In this document: one piece after another, positions 24,748-36,746 of the stretch
Layout: each line of letters starts with the position of its first letter
How positions within the stretch are numbered: position 1 is the stretch's first letter
NCBI GenBank assembly: GCA_026874595.1
Contig: CM049322.1
Location: 30,257,340 to 30,321,339, forward strand
DNA length: 64,000 nt
Direction: 5' to 3'
Source of the DNA: Sipunculus nudus
Lineage: Eukaryota > Annelida > Sipuncula > Golfingiida > Sipunculidae
Notes under the pieces: generated by a model
The model's input: only the letters and a program-made list of their open reading frames with translations
The model's database searches: none
Told to the model about the DNA's origin: nothing
Program-made: the position numbers and the translations under genes

Positions 24748-26430
24748 ACTAGATGTGTCGGAACGACACGAATGCCCCCGCCTGGGACAAATTAGAAACA
24801 TTTGTTAAATTTTGTAAAAATTTTTTAAGTTCAGGAAGTGTTGTATGGTCCAAAGTAGGTCAACAAGGGCAAAATGCAAACTCGATCTGTAAAGGGTCAT
24901 TATCAAGCAACACACCAAAAATCAGGCCAGTATCTGCAGGCATTGTGAAAAAAAGTCCATATATGTGCATTTTTCATGAAATTTCTGTCTTTCATGAAAT
25001 TTTCTATGTTCAGGATCTGTCATATGGTGAAAAATAGGTTAACTGGGACGAAACAAGAACTCGATCTGTAAGTGGTCATTATGCGGCCACAGACCAAACA
25101 TTAGGCCAGTATCTGTAAGCATTGCATTGCGAAACTAGAATATTAGCAAAAGTTGATAATCATTTATAAATTTAAATTGGAGAGGTATATACCATGTTTC
25201 ATAACAATCCACCAAATGCTTCCTGAGAAATAAGCTCCTAAGTTTTTTTCTATACTAAGCTCTGTGACCTTGAAAAGTAGGTCAAGATCACCCATCTTTG
25301 AACTTGACCAAGATTTTGTAAATATAATGCAATAGCACTGAAGAAATGAAGTTCCTGTGTTGAATACCTTTGGAGATATCCTGCACAAAAGGCCATAATT
25401 GAAAAAATCCGATAAAATTTCATTAAAAAATCAGAAATTGAAGGTGGCGCCACCAAAATTGTGCAGCACATACAGACCATCAGTCCCAATGATCATAGTA
25501 AGTTTTGTGAAAATCCACACAATGGTTCCTGAGATATAAACTTCTGAGTGTTTTTCTATAATCAGCTCTAAAATGTAGAAAAATGGGTCAAGGTCACCCA
25601 TCTTCGAACTTGACCGAGATTCTACGATATACATCTTCACTGATGAAATAAAATTCCAACTGTGAATCCTTTTAGAGATATCCCGCTCACAAGGTAAAAG
25701 CTAACAGACGCGGAACGGACAGACACCGGACAGACAGATGGACAGACAGACAGCTTGGGTGACGACAATAGCTTATCAGCCTATGAGCTGAGGGCTAAAA
25801 ACGGCTGTACATGTGTATTTGTCATAAAAATTTCTATTTTTCATGAATTTTTCTAAGTTTAGGAGCCGTAAAACCGTCAAAAGTAGGTCAACCGGGACAA
25901 AACGTGAACTCGATCTGTAACTGGTCATTATCTGCCCACACACCAAAAATCAGGCCAATATCTGCAGGAATTGCGAAAAAAAGTCTGTACATGTGTATTT
26001 GTCATGAAAATTTCTGAAATTTTCTAAGTTTAGGAGCCGTAAAAAACAATCAAAAGTAGGTCAACCGGGACGAAACGCGAACTCGATCTGTAACTGGTCA
26101 TTATATGCCCACACACCAAAAATCAGGCCAATATCTGCAGGCATTGCGAAAAAAAGTCCGTACATGTGTATTTGTCATGAAAATTTCTATTTTTCATGAA
26201 ATTTTCTAAGTTTAGAGAGCCGTGAAACGGTCAAAAATAGGTCAACCGGGACGAAACGCGAACTGGATCTGTAACTGGTCATTATCTGCCGTCACACCAA
26301 AAATCAGGCCAATATCTGCAGGCATTGCGAAAAAAAGTCTGTACAACTGTTTGATTTCGGAATGACGGAATGATGGAATGACGGACATGGGTAAAACTAT
26401 ATGCCCCGGCCACTTTGTGGCGGGGGCATA
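24748..26430 (+). mobile_element. L: Helentron-like element with ~180-bp repeats, carrying O
   Basis: It starts ACTAGAT, then a hairpin GTGTCG-GAA-CGACAC (24755-24769), then subterminal ATGCCCCCGCC (24772-24782). It ends in a hairpin at 26401-26429 whose 3' arm (GGCGGGGGCAT) is the exact complement of the subterminal repeat. The body is tandem ~180-bp units around ACTCGATCTGTAA (about 24,881, 25,060, 25,910, 26,090 and 26,266). O interrupts it at 25134-25797. Part of another copy is at 49.8-50.2 kb. Confidence 0.65.
25134..25797 (+). mobile_element. O: short Helentron-like element inside L
   Basis: It starts ACTAGAATAT and ends with a (GACA)n stretch and an imperfect hairpin, then GGGCTAAAAA. 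Removing it restores the L unit (GCATTGCGAA joined to AAAA then CTGTACATGTG), matching neighbouring uninterrupted units. It holds one GGTGGCGCCACC at 25443-25454. The terminal repeats pair poorly, so the end assignment rests mainly on the restored site. Confidence 0.55.
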
Positions 26431-26613
26431 AAAAGAATGACCCATGGGTCATGACGCTCAGCTGACTGGGAAGAGATTCCCAAAAGGAAATTTTATCATC
26501 TAAATGGTAGTATATACCCATTCAACTGAAGCATCAAACAGATTAACCAACAGGCCAAGATTGTGTGTGTATTTGTATATCTCAAAAATAGAGAAAAATG
26601 CGTATACTTTAAA

Positions 26614-29600
26614 ACAAGGGACCCATGGGTCACGGCGCTCAGCTGATCGTGATTGGACCATAAATGTTTCTCCACTGTGATACTATATCGAGTCGATAAA
26701 GCTTATGAATATCATGGACATGTTGGGCTATTATAAAGGAATGTAATGTAATATGTGAGTAAATGATAAATGAAATAACCTGACTGATGGATTAATAGAA
26801 TCATATATAGTGGTTTATTTTTTATTTATTAAAGAGGTGTAGAAAATTGTGATATATTTGAGCAAATATGAATGCAATGACAGCAGGAATAAGCAGTAGT
26901 AGAATGATGATAAGGCTATTTGTTGAAGGATCTAAAGTGTATGGTAGTCTGCAAGCTTTCAATTTGACAGATATGATGTTATGATTAACTATGCTGATGA
27001 AGTGATTCATGAATTTGTGACTGTATGACACAATATCTCTTTAGTCTTGACAAGGTACATTATTGTGATGCCAACTATGTCTACATATTACACAATATTG
27101 ACATAATTTCTGGCATGTACATAGGTACCTATGGACGAATAGTTATACAAAATATTAAAGTATGAATATATCTGATTCATCTTGTTCTTGCTTACTGAGG
27201 CTGACTTTGGGATGGGGTTCGGAGAAGGGAAAAGTGAGGGCAGCACGAAGGTGGATGTAGAAATATTCTATTGTAATGTTTTTCATTTATATAAGAATAT
27301 GAAAAGCTAAGAGGAAAGGGGCCCTCCTACTTGGTTATAGTAAAGTTCTAAATATATGATTGCAAACTAATACTCTGACAAGACTGTCATGAAGAAAAAC
27401 AGTAAAAGTTTTGAGATACTGTAATGTATGAAAATTTACAGATGGAAAATTTACAGATGGACAGGCAAGTGGACAGAATGGACTAATACCTTTATTTCAC
27501 TTTCAAGGGAATAATGCATTTAAGTTTATATATAAGCCTTTTTTTTTTTAAGCATATCCACTTTTTCCATTAAGAAGTTTTTATCTGAATCATTTTTTTT
27601 ATTTACAGGTTTTATAAATTTTAAATGAAAAAACCTGAAAATATAAGTTAAAATATTAGAATTGTTGCAAAAGTTGCAATCATTATATATACAGAGTAAA
27701 AAACTGAAACTATAAGTTAAAATATTAAAATTGTTGCAAAAGTTGCAATCATCATATATCCAGAGTGTAGCTCATATTGGGTCATATTATGCATACACAT
27801 ATATTTTATTATTTTTAAATCATAAATGTTTAAACTGAATTTAAAAGAAAATAATGCCACAACATGGCATCTACAAGAATATTCCTTGAATCACTATTAA
27901 AAAGTTTTGCACATTGGAGTTTTCAGTACCTGCTTAATTTTATTCACCAAAATAAAATAAAATATTCAGTAAATTTGATAAAATAAAACATCTTTTCAAA
28001 TAAAGTATACATACTGTTGGTTGAATGAGAAACAAACAATATCATTGTGCTAATTACTATCCAAGTTTTAATTAATTACTGAAATTAATAGTCAATTTCA
28101 CACCTTGTGAAGTTTTTACTCCTCTGAAGTAAGGAATTACTTATCTCATGAACATCCACACTTTCATAGCAATACACCACTTTGTGGACACAATTAAATG
28201 TACACTTTAATCATTGTAACCCTGATGGTACAATACAAAATCTAAAATGTAGCATAGCCTAGAATAAGAATGAATCACATACAGAAAATAATAACATTCA
28301 TCTAGTTTATGCACCATCTGGGGGGGGGGAGGGAGTGCAGAGCAGAGGGGAAGCCTGCTGGTAGTGGCCAAGCTGACCCAAGGCAAGCTGCCTGGGGTGG
28401 GTTACATAATGCAAGTGAAGGCTGTACTACTAGATGGGCTAGATGTAAACAACACTTGACATGGTGTATGAAAACATGAATAAAAGCTATTCTTTCCAAT
28501 CAATTTCTTAGAAATTTCAGATTTTAAAAGATTAAATCCTTATGTATATATGCTGTGAAAATTAAATCAACAGTGCCAAAGTTGGACAAAATTTAAGGTA
28601 TTGATTTTTTATTTATGCTAATAACTTGAAAAATTTGCAAAATTCAGATCTAATTTTGGGTAAACAATTGAATCTTGATTAAATAAAGTTATATTCCTGA
28701 AAAAGTCTCTAGGTTCAGCAATTCTCATGTGAGTAAATATATTTCCTGACTTTTTAACAAATTGCATTATGTTTTTGGCCCATAACTTCAAAATAATACC
28801 CAATACTAACCTAATTTTTGGTATGTTCATAGAAAATGTATTAAAGAATGTGAATCCTAAATACGATCAAAAACAGATCAGTGGTTTTGATATTAGGCAG
28901 CCCTGAAGTGTAACAATGGCTTTTTTTATGGAAAACAGAGTTTTTTTTTCCCTTAATATCTCGAAGTCCTGAACAAAGTCCTAATGACCCAATTTTTGGT
29001 ATGGTAGGAGATTTTGGGGACATCTAAAATTATCTCAACAGCCTGGGGAGCATAGAGATGTGCACTGAATGACCTACAGTCATCAAAGTGGACTGCTTGA
29101 CAATGTAAGGGAATACAACAAGAGCCTCCAAAAAAATTCAATAACTAGCCTAATTTTGCAGCTTTTATTTTCAAATTTCAGATTTTAATAGATAAATCCT
29201 TATGTATACATGCTGTGAAAATTAAATCCACAGTACTTACAGGAAAAAAACTTGTCATGGCCAAAGTTGGGCAAAATTTAAGGTACCAATTTTATATTTT
29301 TGCCAATATTTAAAAAAATTTAACAAATTTTGATCTAATTTTTGGTATACAATTAAATTTTGATAAATATAAGTTGTATTACTGGAAAAAAGTCCCTACC
29401 TTTAACACTTTTGGTCTTAAGTGACCAAATATCTTCCTGATTTTTTTACAAAGTCCATTATGTTCATAATTTTTTTAAATTATATAATACTGACTTAATA
29501 TCTGGCATGTACATAGGAACTATATAGAGGAATATTTATGGTAAATATGAAGAAAACCAGATAAGTGGTTTTGATTTTAGGCAGTCCCGAAGTGTGAAAA

Positions 29601-29851
29601 TAATTTTTAATAAAAAATTGAGGTTTTTCCTTAATATCTCAGGGGAACAAAGTCCTATTGACCCAATTTTTGGCATGGTAGGAGATTATGGGGACATCTA
29701 ACTGTATGCCGAAATTCAGATTCGTAGGTCCAACGGTGTCGAAACGTGCCAGTCTTACGGACGGACATCCAGACGGACGGACAGACAGACGGACGGACGA
29801 CGGACAATGGACCATGACTATAGCTCAGATGACTTATAGTCAGCTGAGCTA
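26614..29851 (+). mobile_element. B1: 3.2-kb Helentron-like element inside I2
   Basis: It starts ACAAGGGACCCATGGGTCAC with GCTCAGCTGA and ends with (ACGG)n and the hairpin TAGCTCAGATGACT / AGTCAGCTGAGCTA near 29,821-29,851. Its 3' half is related to A elements and its 5' half differs. A reversed copy (B2) is at 36.7-39.6 kb and an interrupted fragment (B3) at 50.8-57.0 kb. Short open frames shared with B2 follow from repeat copying. Confidence 0.7.
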
Positions 29852-30680
29852 AAAAATGCAGGTGGCTCCACCAGTCTGCAGAAAATAAATAAAAACACTT
29901 AATGGTCAATATCCATGCGAAGAATCATGGTGATCTCTGCATTAGTTGTTCAGATACTTCAGCTTTTGTATCAATTTTTCCATTATTCTGAGGGATACTT
30001 CAGAGTCCTATAGCTTGAAGGATATGGGTAACAGAGACCTAATTTTAGGTTTCCACAGACACTTTTCATTGGCCTCCCTGCATGACAAGAAATAAGATTC
30101 TACATCTAGTTGTTACAATTTGTGCCACGTTAACAGATGACAGCATCCTTAAGGGTCTCAAAAATAGAGAAAAAAATTCAAAAAATTGAATAAAATACCG
30201 GTGGTGCCACCAGTCTGCAGAAACTGATGAAACACTCCACGATCAATATCCATGCACACAATTATGGTGATCTCTGCATTAGTTGTTCAGTTGTATCAAA
30301 TTTTCCATTATTCTGAGGGATACTTCAGAGTCCTATAGCTTGAAAGATATGGGTAACAGAGACCTTATTTCAGGAATCCATGGAGACTTTTCATAGGTCT
30401 CTCAGTGTGTCAAGAATGAAGATTCTAGGTCCTGTCTTTATGATTTGTGCCCTGTTAACAGATGTTCACATTTGTAAAGGTCTCAAAAATAGAGAAAACA
30501 ATTTGTAAAAAAATAAAAAAATACAGGTGGCGCCACCAGTCTGCAGAAACTGATGAAACATCTCATTATCAATATGTACACCATAAATCATGACCATCAG
30601 TGTTGTAGTTATTGAGATACTGCAGTTTTTGTATCAAATTTTTCATTATTCTGGGGGATATTTTGGAGCCATACAGCTGG
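29852..30680 (+). repeat. I-type ~337-bp tandem units of I2
   Basis: Two and a half units with GGTGGCGCCACC-like palindromes and AGTCTGCAG, continuing I2 after the B1 insertion. The array breaks off inside a unit near 30,680. Confidence 0.65.
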
Positions 30681-30742
30681 TAGGTGAATGGGCATCTTTA
30701 AAACTCGATATCATTGGTCTAGGTTTGCCTTTTCTTACCATA

Positions 30743-33195
30743 ACAAGTGACCCATGGGTCATGACGCTCAGCTGCCAAGCATGACCTGCGACATCATGGG
30801 CTGCAATTCACAACTTCTAGTAAAATTGTTGCTGAACCTATATGCCAATTTTGTTTAAACTTTCTACATTGCCATAAATTCTTATCATATATGTCTGGTT
30901 AAAACATAGTGAATGATGGTCTGAGGCAAAATGTATGGTTGTTGAGCTATCAGGAACTAATCCCACAGCTTGCTCGATACCTGTCAGTCTCAAAAGGAAT
31001 ACCACACAGGCCACATATAAGATCAAAATATAGCAAAAGATCAAGGAAATCCATGCAAGAATTATTGTGAAACGGGTGCTTCCATATTAATTTATATTCA
31101 ATACAAGCCAACTGTACTGAGCTTTCATAAATGATGGTCAATATATTAAGAAATCTTTGACCCAATGCAAGATTACATTAATATACATCCCACTGCATTC
31201 ACTTTAATAGTTCTTGAGATAAAATGTTCCAAAGGAATTTAAAGATGGCGTCCTGGTGGCCATATTGGATTTCTGACAGGTCGGAAATTGAACAACAAAC
31301 ATCCTCTTAAAGGGACCAAACATAAAAAAATCACAGAAACTGTCCTGGCAAAAGGATTTCTAAAATGGCTACCTGGCAGACATAATGGTTTTCTGACAAG
31401 TCACACATCCTCCAATAAGACACTAAACTTGTAGCAATTGCTTCAAAGAATGTAACAGTTATGAATGTCCAAAACAATTCAAAAGGCATGATCAGTATGG
31501 AGAGCTCTCATATCAGATTTATGAACATGCAAATGTAAAAAGTGCAAGTCCAATTTGTTTTAATTATCAGCTTGCTATTCAATGGGGTCAGCAGGGTAGG
31601 TAAACTGTAAAACCTAAAAGAAAAGAAATGCAGAAAGCATCACTAAGAGTCTTGTAATCAAATAAAGCCATCCTAAATCCAGGTACAGACCCACATATTA
31701 TCAGAACAAACACTTGTAGGTATATCTGATGATTTGTATAATAATATTCAGATATCTAGAAAACTAAGTTTATTGCTATGATTCCATGATATATACTGCA
31801 AAATGTTCCAATCATTTTATAAATCAGTAGCTAAACTTAACACTTAACTCTCATAGTCTTAATGCCTGGCCAAAGCATTCCGGCAACAGTGTTTTTGTTA
31901 TGCACTAATGATATATCCTTATCACTCCATGAGCTGATACAAAAGGGAGTCATATATCACAAGTGTCACTGACAATTATGGGCACATAGTGATATGTACC
32001 AGTTGTGAGTGCCATATGGTTATATATACAAGAAAACAAGAAAAATAGAGATGGTCTACAAAATAAGTTATTGTGAACATCCCTGACCTATGACCTTGGC
32101 CTTTTGCCCACATATCAACTGGATTCTTTCTAAATGATGGGTAACTACTAACCACTTACATCTGGCTGGGTGTAATTTATACTTGGCAACCAATGAGTGA
32201 ATAACTTAGACCTTCAACCTTTAACCTCCTGACCAGCTGACCTCAAAATCAATCGGTTATTTCTTCATGCAAAAAGACCCATAAATATGAAGTTTGAATC
32301 AAATTCAGTGATGCATAGATGTGGCATATGTGAAAGACTGAAGGTTTGGGTTGAACAGTTTCACTTGAAATATGTTCACAAGCATTTAGAACAATATTGT
32401 GACCTTGACCTTTGACCTTTTGAACTCAACATCAATAGGCTTCTTCTCCTATTGGTTGGTAAGCCATATATGACAGATGGAAAGTATAGATTGAAAAGTT
32501 TGCTGAAAATGACTCCATACAAGAAGAGGGTGCTGTGAACTTGACCTTTGACCTCAAAATCAACAGGTCTTTTCCCCTGTTGGCAGAGAAGCGATATCAG
32601 TGCTGAAAGGTTTGGAATGAAAGGTCTTGCTTGAACTGTGTCCACAACCTTTTCAAAGAAGTGGATCCTGTGACCCTGACCTTTGACCTTGTGACCTCAA
32701 CATCTATAGGATTCTTCTCCCACTTAGTAGGTGAGCTATATGTGAAAGATCAAAGAATTGGGATAAAAGGTTTGGCTTAAAATGCATCCGGAGGCTTTTC
32801 AAAGAAGTTGTTTCTGTGACCTTGACCTTTGACCTTGTGACCTCAAAATAATTATGGATCTTCCCCTGTTAGTAGGTGAGCTGTATTTAAAGATGGGAGG
32901 TTTGGGATGAAAATTTTGGCTAAAAGAATTATTTCTGGGGGGTGCAAACACACCCTATAACTTCAAGAATATAGGTCGCAGTGACCTAATTTCAGGTTTG
33001 CAAGGAGATCTTTTTAGAACCTCTAAGACTGCATAGGGTTCATGGCCCTAGCCCCTATGGTTATGATTTGTGCTCTGCTAACGGATGGACGGCCAGCCGG
33101 ACAGCCGGCCAGACGGCCGGACGGACGGACAGACGGAAGGACGCCGGACAAAGACCCATCGCTATAGCCCAGCATGACTGAAAGTCAGCTGAGCT
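30743..33195 (+). mobile_element. H: Helentron-like element with TGACCTTTGACCT units
   Basis: The left end is ACAAG, TGACCCATGGGTCA and GCTCAGCTG. The right end has a (GACGGCCG)-type microsatellite (about 33,080-33,140) and a hairpin (about 33,163-33,195) ending CAGCTGAGCTA. The right half (32,080-32,940) has about six diverged units of 130-145 bases with GACCTTGACCTTTGACCT or variants. A mid-part (31,230-31,400) holds two copies around GGCCATATTGG. No gene. Confidence 0.6.
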
Positions 33196-33473
33196 AAAAA
33201 CTGGCATTTAAGTCGACCTCGCATATAAGTCGAGTATAAATTTTCAGGGTAAATATCAAGTAACAGGTCTGAAGCAGCATACATGACCATCGAGAGTAGT
33301 GTGACAGGCCACTTGGGAAAGGCGAATTGTATGACTGACCACTCGTTTTTGACATTCATACCACTCTAATTTTTTTAAAATGTAAAAATGTCATTTGTTT
33401 TGTTGTGCAATCTATTTAAAAGTTATTGGGCATCATAAAGACTCTAAGATTAATAAATATAACAGGTCGATAC

Positions 33474-33865
33474 TATGGCTGAAACGGGTACAAAATTTTG
33501 GACTCGAGTACCCCAAAGGCATTACCCGACTCGGACTCGAGTACTCGTTACCATGGCAATGCTGTGAAGATAAAACGAACATCTGTTTACCGATGCAAAA
33601 TATGCATAAATATGACTTAGTGACGGCTTAACTTTATCACAACGAAGGAATAGATATATGTCATAACAGGACCTCGGTTAATTTGACTATCATATGGTTA
33701 GAGCCCTAAGCCAGGCTACGACAAAGGATATATAATCCTACAGACTGTCCTAAAATTTGCAGTAAAATACATATATGCATGCACATCCAAGAGGACTCGA
33801 GTCCAAATCTTGGACTCGAGTACTCGGTAAGTATGACCCAGACTCGAGTACTCCTTTCAGCCCTA
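33474..33865 (+). mobile_element. 392-bp hAT-like MITE
   Basis: It is flanked by a perfect 8-bp direct repeat GTCGATAC (33466-33473 and 33866-33873). The ends are TATGGCTGAAACGGGTAC and, reversed, TAGGGCTGAAAGGAGTAC. Inside the inverted ends GACTCGAGTACTCG recurs. An 8-bp duplication and TAGGGCTGAAA-type ends fit the hAT superfamily. It has no coding capacity. Confidence 0.75.
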
Positions 33866-34161
33866 GTCGATACTTTTGAGTATTTTGCAGAAATGAAGAC
33901 CGTCTGACACCCAGAATCGGCAGGTGCGCGATAATAGAACAGCCAAGGATTTCTCACACTTTCCGTCATTGCTCATTTATTTTAAACTTCTAATGATTGT
34001 TTGTGTGAAGATATCAATAAAAACATGACTAATTAAGCGTGTTACTAAAACAGGATTATCGCGGACTTCTCTACATCTTATATAATATAAATTGAAAAGA
34101 ACGCGCGAAGTTAGGACCAAGCGAGTCGCCTGAAAAGGCTGTGACAGTGTAAGCTGTCCTC

Positions 34162-36540
34162 ACGTCAAGGAAATTCATAGCGTATTCGACATTCCAGGTT
34201 CGAGATTCAGATTCAGAATACTCCCCCATTGCTCCAAAAGCCTCTATCTTTCCGTGCCCTCTAAACGGGGATTCCAAACCTCATCAAGACGTCAAGGAAA
34301 TTCATAGCGTATTCGACAGGGTTACCGTGAAACGGAGCAAGCTATCCTTCTTCAGAATTATACAGAGAAGTTATCAGAGCAGCACAAACGGCCGTTTTAG
34401 AGCAGCAGCCAACCATATCTAGGTCCAAATCGACGCATATATCTAGCGATATTTACGGCCTCTTTTCTGTGACGAATGCCATGTACCGGCAGACTATATA
34501 GTTTTTTTTTCACCGTCATGTTGGGAATCAAGTCAAAGCCCTCACCCCTGGCTCTCAGGCCCAATAATTATTAGAGCGGCACAAAAAGCCGTTTTAGAGC
34601 AGCGGCCCGCCATTATCTCGAAAAGGGCAAAATATTAGGAACATTGCTTATACAGCCCCCCACGGGTCACAACCATCTTTTTTTCAAGGTTGTCTTTCCC
34701 ACCGATCGACAGCCCGTCCACTCCGCCCTCACATCCCATGATAATTAGAGCGGCACAAACGGCCGTTTCAGAGCAGGCCTCCATTTTGATATTCGCCGAA
34801 AATAGGGCACAAATCGATGCTTTAACGGCCCCAGAGCCAAATTATCGTTTTTTCAAGGTCACCTTGCATACCAGTCGATACCTCGACCATACCACCTTTC
34901 CATCCAATAATAACTAGAGCGGCACAATAAGCCGTTTCAGAGCAGTGCGCCATTTGGATATTCGGCAATCTTCCCATGGAACCCAGAATAACACACACTT
35001 CCCTATTCTGACCGCCGCAGGCCCGCTATCGTGTTTTCGATGCCATGTAGGGTATCAAGCCAAAGCCCACACCTCTGGCTGTCCGGCCCAATAAAAATTA
35101 GAGCGGCACAAAGAGCCGTTTTAGAGCAGCGCCCTGCAATTATCTAGAAAAGGCCAAAAATATTGTGAAACATCGCTTAAACGGCCCCCCATGGGTCCAT
35201 CCATCATTTTTTCAAGGTCGTCTTTCCCACCAATCGACAGCCCGTCCACTCCGCCCTCACATCCCATGATAATTAGAGCGGCACAAACGGCCGTTTCAGA
35301 GCAGGCCTCCATTTTGATATTTGCCGAAAATAGGGCACAAATCGATGCTTTAAGGGCCCCAGAGCCAAACTATCGTTTTTTCAAGGTCACCTTGCATACC
35401 ATTTGATACTTCGCCCATCCCGCCTTCACAACCAATAAAAACTAGAGCGGCACAAAGAGCCGTTTCAGAGCAGTGCGCCATTCTAAAATTCGCCGATCTT
35501 CCCATAGAAGCCAGAAAAACACACACCTCGCTATTCTGACCACCGCAGGCCCGTTAACTATCGTTTTTTCGAAGCCATGTTGGTTATCAAGTCAAAGCCC
35601 AAACCTCTGGCTGTCCGGCCCAATAATTATTAGAGCGGCACAATAAGCCGTTTTAGAGCAGCGGCCCCAATTATCTAGAAAAGGCCAAAAATATTGGGAA
35701 CATCGCTTATACGGCCCCCCATGGGTCACAACCATCGTTTTTTCAAGGTCATCTTTCCCACCGTTCGACAGCCAGTCCACTCCGCCCTCACATCCCATGA
35801 GAATTAGAGCGGCACAAGGGGCCGTTTCAGAGCAGGCCTCCATTTTGATATTCGCCGAAAATAGGGCACAAATCGATGCTTTAAGGGCCCCCAAAGCCAA
35901 ACTATCATTTTTTCAAGGTCACCTGGCATACCAGTCGATACCTCGACCATACTGCCTTCCCATCCAATAATAACTAGAGCGGCACAAAGAGCCGTTTCAG
36001 AGCAGTGCGCCATTTGGATATTCGCCAATCTTCCCATAGAAGCCAGAAAAACACAGTCCTCGCTATTCTGACCGCCGCAGGCCCGCTAACTATCGTTTTT
36101 TTGACGCAATGTTGGTTATCAAGTCAAAGCCCACACCTCTGGCTGTCCGGCCAAATAATTATTAGAGCGGCACAAAAAGCCGTTTTAGAGCAACGGCCCG
36201 CAATTATCTAGAAAAGGTCAAAAATATTGTGAACATCGCTTATACAGCCCCCCACGGGTCACAACCATCGTTTTTTCAAGGTCGTCTTTCCCACCGATCG
36301 ACAGCCCGTCCACTCCGCCCTCACATCCCATGATAATTAGAGCGACACAAAACGGCCGTTTCAGAGCAGGCCTCCATTTTGATATTCGCCGAAAATAAGC
36401 TACAAATCGATGCTTTAACGGCCCCCAGAGCCAAACTATCGTTTTTTTCAAGGTCACCTTGCATACCTTTTGATACCTCGACCATACCGCCAATCTACCG
36501 ATCGACAGCCCATAAACTCCGCCCTCACATAAAATAATAA
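34162..36540 (+). repeat. left foldback arm, 12 modules in a ~530-bp higher-order repeat
   Basis: Module starts lie near 34,376, 34,573, 34,746, 34,915, 35,099, 35,273, 35,443, 35,631, 35,804, 35,974, 36,162 and 36,338. Three module types (followed by GCGGCC, AGGCC and GTGCGCC) alternate in fixed order with a period of 528-532 bases. Confidence 0.75.
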
Positions 36541-36746
36541 TTGACCTGAAGGCGAGTGCGTGATCGACAGGTCTATTAGTCAATCAGCGAACGTGATTGT
36601 TGGACTGAAACGAGGATATATATTTTTTAATTTGCAAACCAATGTGTCTAAAAATAGCATTTTATTCAGAATTTAAAATTTATAATTTATCCATGAATTG
36701 GGTCGTTTATTATCAAATTTTGCTTACTAATAGGTTTAATTATATT

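Larger units (their letters stand above)
26434..30680 (+). mobile_element. I2: second I element, 3'-truncated, carrying B1
   Basis: The left 175 bases (TGACCCATGGGTCA, then GCTCAGCTGA) match the left part of I1 closely. After B1 (26614-29851) the I-type tandem units resume, starting ATGCAGGTGGCTCCACCAG, as at 12,484. The copy breaks off near 30,680 and lacks a 3' hairpin. It abuts the right end of L. Confidence 0.6.

Noticed and set aside
34571-36400. Regularly spaced palindromic modules as a possible CRISPR array
   Set aside because: Spacers are ~150 bases and themselves repeated in a fixed order, the genome is eukaryotic, and the modules lie in transposon arms with a 9-bp duplication.
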